From Actinomycetota bacterium (GTDB lineage: Bacteria > Actinomycetota > Thermoleophilia > Gaiellales > Gaiellaceae): 32,028 bases of DNA. The notes under the pieces are model-generated. The model had not been told where the DNA came from. It made no database searches and saw nothing but the letters and a program-made list of their open reading frames with translations. This document shows, piece after piece, positions 31,054 through 32,028 of this stretch. Each line of letters starts with the position of its first letter. Position 1 is the first letter of the stretch. Made by a program: the position numbers and the translations under genes. The stretch covers positions 1 through 32,028 of the forward strand of contig JAIBJN010000015.1 of assembly GCA_020029595.1 (NCBI GenBank), in the 5' to 3' direction.

Positions 31054-32028
31054 TCAGGAATCCGCCTGTTTAGCGGGCTCAGGTGCGGCGAGGTCATCTG
31101 AGGTTCGCTCAGATCGGTACAACTTTGTACCGCCGAGGAGGCGCCGCTCGAGCGCCTCGGCCTCGTCGCGGAAGACGGTGCCCGCCAGATGGAGGTACGC
31201 CCGGGTGGTCGTCATGTTCCGGTGTCCCGCCTTCGTCATGACCGCGATCGCGCTCGAGCCCGATGCGGCGTCGTGCGTGATAGCGGTGTGTCGGAGGTCG
31301 TGGAAGGCCCGAACCTTCCCCTCGACGCCCGCGGCCGTCAGCGCGGCCGTCAGAGCCTCCTTGAACGTCTCTGCGCGGTACGTCGTCCCCCGCTCCGGGT
31401 GCCCGAAGACCAACTCGTCCGAGCCCTTGAACGCCGAACGCTGATAGTGGCCCGCGAGTTCCGCTTGGAGCGTGGGCGGGATCGCCACCGAGCGCACCCC
31501 CTCCTCGGTCTTCGAGTCACGGACGCGGAGCACGCCTTCGAGGAGGTCTACGTCCTGCCAGCGCAATGCTTGGAGTTCGGAGCGGCGTAGCCCCATGAGC
31601 ACGAGCACGAGGAAGACGACGCGGGCCAGATCGTCCGTGAACGTCTTGGCGACCCGCGCGACTTCGGGGGGCTCGAGGATGCGCCACTGACGGCGTGGGA
31701 GCACGGGCCGCTCGGCCCGCTCGGCTGGGTTCGACTCCACGAGCTCCTCCCGCTGCGCCGTGGCGAAGATGGCATGAAGGATGGACACGTCCCGACTGAC
31801 GGTCGCGGGACCGTAGTCGGCGGATGCCTCCGCGACGTACTCCGCGACGTGGCGCGGCCGTATAGCCGCCAGCGGGAACGGGCCGAAGTGCTCGACGAGG
31901 CGGCGCCGGATGCTCCGGTACTGCGCCGCGGTCGATGCCTTCCAGCGCCGTCGTGCCTGCCCTTCGGAGAACCACGTCTCCGCGTACTCGGAAAAGGTGA
32001 GGGGGGCCGGCCGTCGCCAGCCCCTCCT
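31054..32028 (-). CDS. Tyrosine recombinase (phage-type integrase), N-terminus beyond the edge
   Basis: The frame is open to the right edge; 324 residues are visible (about 80 upstream of GTG 31788 are in frame and look genuine: LTFSEYAETWFSEGQARRRW, a core-binding domain). Catalytic residues of the family are all present in the visible numbering: R148 (GLRRSEL), K173 (SKTEEG), H243 and R246 (HDLRHT), H269 (AGHRN) and the nucleophile Y278 (TTRAYLHL). It should cut and rejoin DNA at an attachment site through a 3'-phosphotyrosine. The C-terminus ends QADS. No excisionase, tRNA or repeat marking an att site was found in the 90 bp downstream. It marks the edge of a phage, genomic island or conjugative element extending to the right. 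Confidence 0.93.
   Translation of the reverse strand, partial: RRGWRRPAPLTFSEYAETWFSEGQARRRWKASTAAQYRSIRRRLVEHFGPFPLAAIRPRHVAEYVAEASADYGPATVSRDVSILHAIFATAQREELVESNPAERAERPVLPRRQWRILEPPEVARVAKTFTDDLARVVFLVLVLMGLRRSELQALRWQDVDLLEGVLRVRDSKTEEGVRSVAIPPTLQAELAGHYQRSAFKGSDELVFGHPERGTTYRAETFKEALTAALTAAGVEGKVRAFHDLRHTAITHDAASGSSAIAVMTKAGHRNMTTTRAYLHLAGTVFRDEAEALERRLLGGTKLYRSERTSDDLAAPEPAKQADS

Noticed and set aside
30990-31060. tRNA-like fragment next to the integrase
   Set aside because: I tried both strands for an anticodon arm and T arm; candidate anticodon loops had unpaired stems and no T-loop consensus, so no tRNA is called.

Overview
The window is high-GC, densely packed bacterial chromosome with about 33 protein genes and no rRNA, tRNA or CRISPR array that I could recognise. 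Gene content points to Actinobacteria: the block rplY-pth-mfd-mazG-eno-ftsB-DUF501 is a classic actinobacterial neighbourhood, and DUF501 next to an FtsB/DivIC protein supports this. A deep-branching class such as Thermoleophilia is my guess, not shown by the sequence. The right edge (31054-32028) holds a cut-off tyrosine recombinase, so an integrated element probably begins there.

Layout. 1-3043 (minus): an AddA/AddB-like recombination helicase-nuclease pair, AddA cut by the left edge. 3121-8524: short units of alternating strand, namely a small zinc-ribbon protein and a divergent isocitrate-dehydrogenase-like enzyme, a sulfide:quinone-reductase-like flavoprotein and a divergent universal stress protein, then a three-gene minus operon (degenerate receiver, 7Fe-type ferredoxin, methyltransferase) divergent from a Rieske protein. 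8532-11719 (minus): L,D-transpeptidase, CcmG, CcmH, CcdA and a GNAT acetyltransferase, a System II-like cytochrome c/thiol-redox cluster joined to a cell-wall enzyme. 11786-17852: a small membrane protein, a membrane-anchored spermidine-synthase-like protein below a multi-GAF RsbU-type phosphatase, two small membrane proteins, PAP2 phosphatase and an HTH-receiver regulator. 18514-29837 (mostly minus): the housekeeping block of cell division (FtsB), DUF501, pyruvate kinase, enolase, MazG, a SurA/PrsA-like foldase, Mfd, Pth and ribosomal protein L25. 29878-31053: a coiled-coil protein and a small unknown protein, then the recombinase.

Expression signals. Many first genes lack a Shine-Dalgarno sequence but carry a TANNNT hexamer 6-11 nt before the start codon, which predicts leaderless or nearly leaderless transcripts. 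Inside operons, five gene pairs overlap by exactly 4 nt (ATGA or GTGA), which suggests translational coupling. The only clear intrinsic terminators face each other at 28371-28406 (+) and 28463-28488 (-).

I found no obvious new defence or biosynthetic system. The most interesting items are non-coding: a 77-bp dispersed repeat downstream of eno and pth, a possible small RNA with a Shine-Dalgarno-like loop, a perfect 16-bp palindrome at the mfd promoter, a nested inverted repeat over the addB promoter, and a hairpin joining the phosphatase and spermidine-synthase-like genes.
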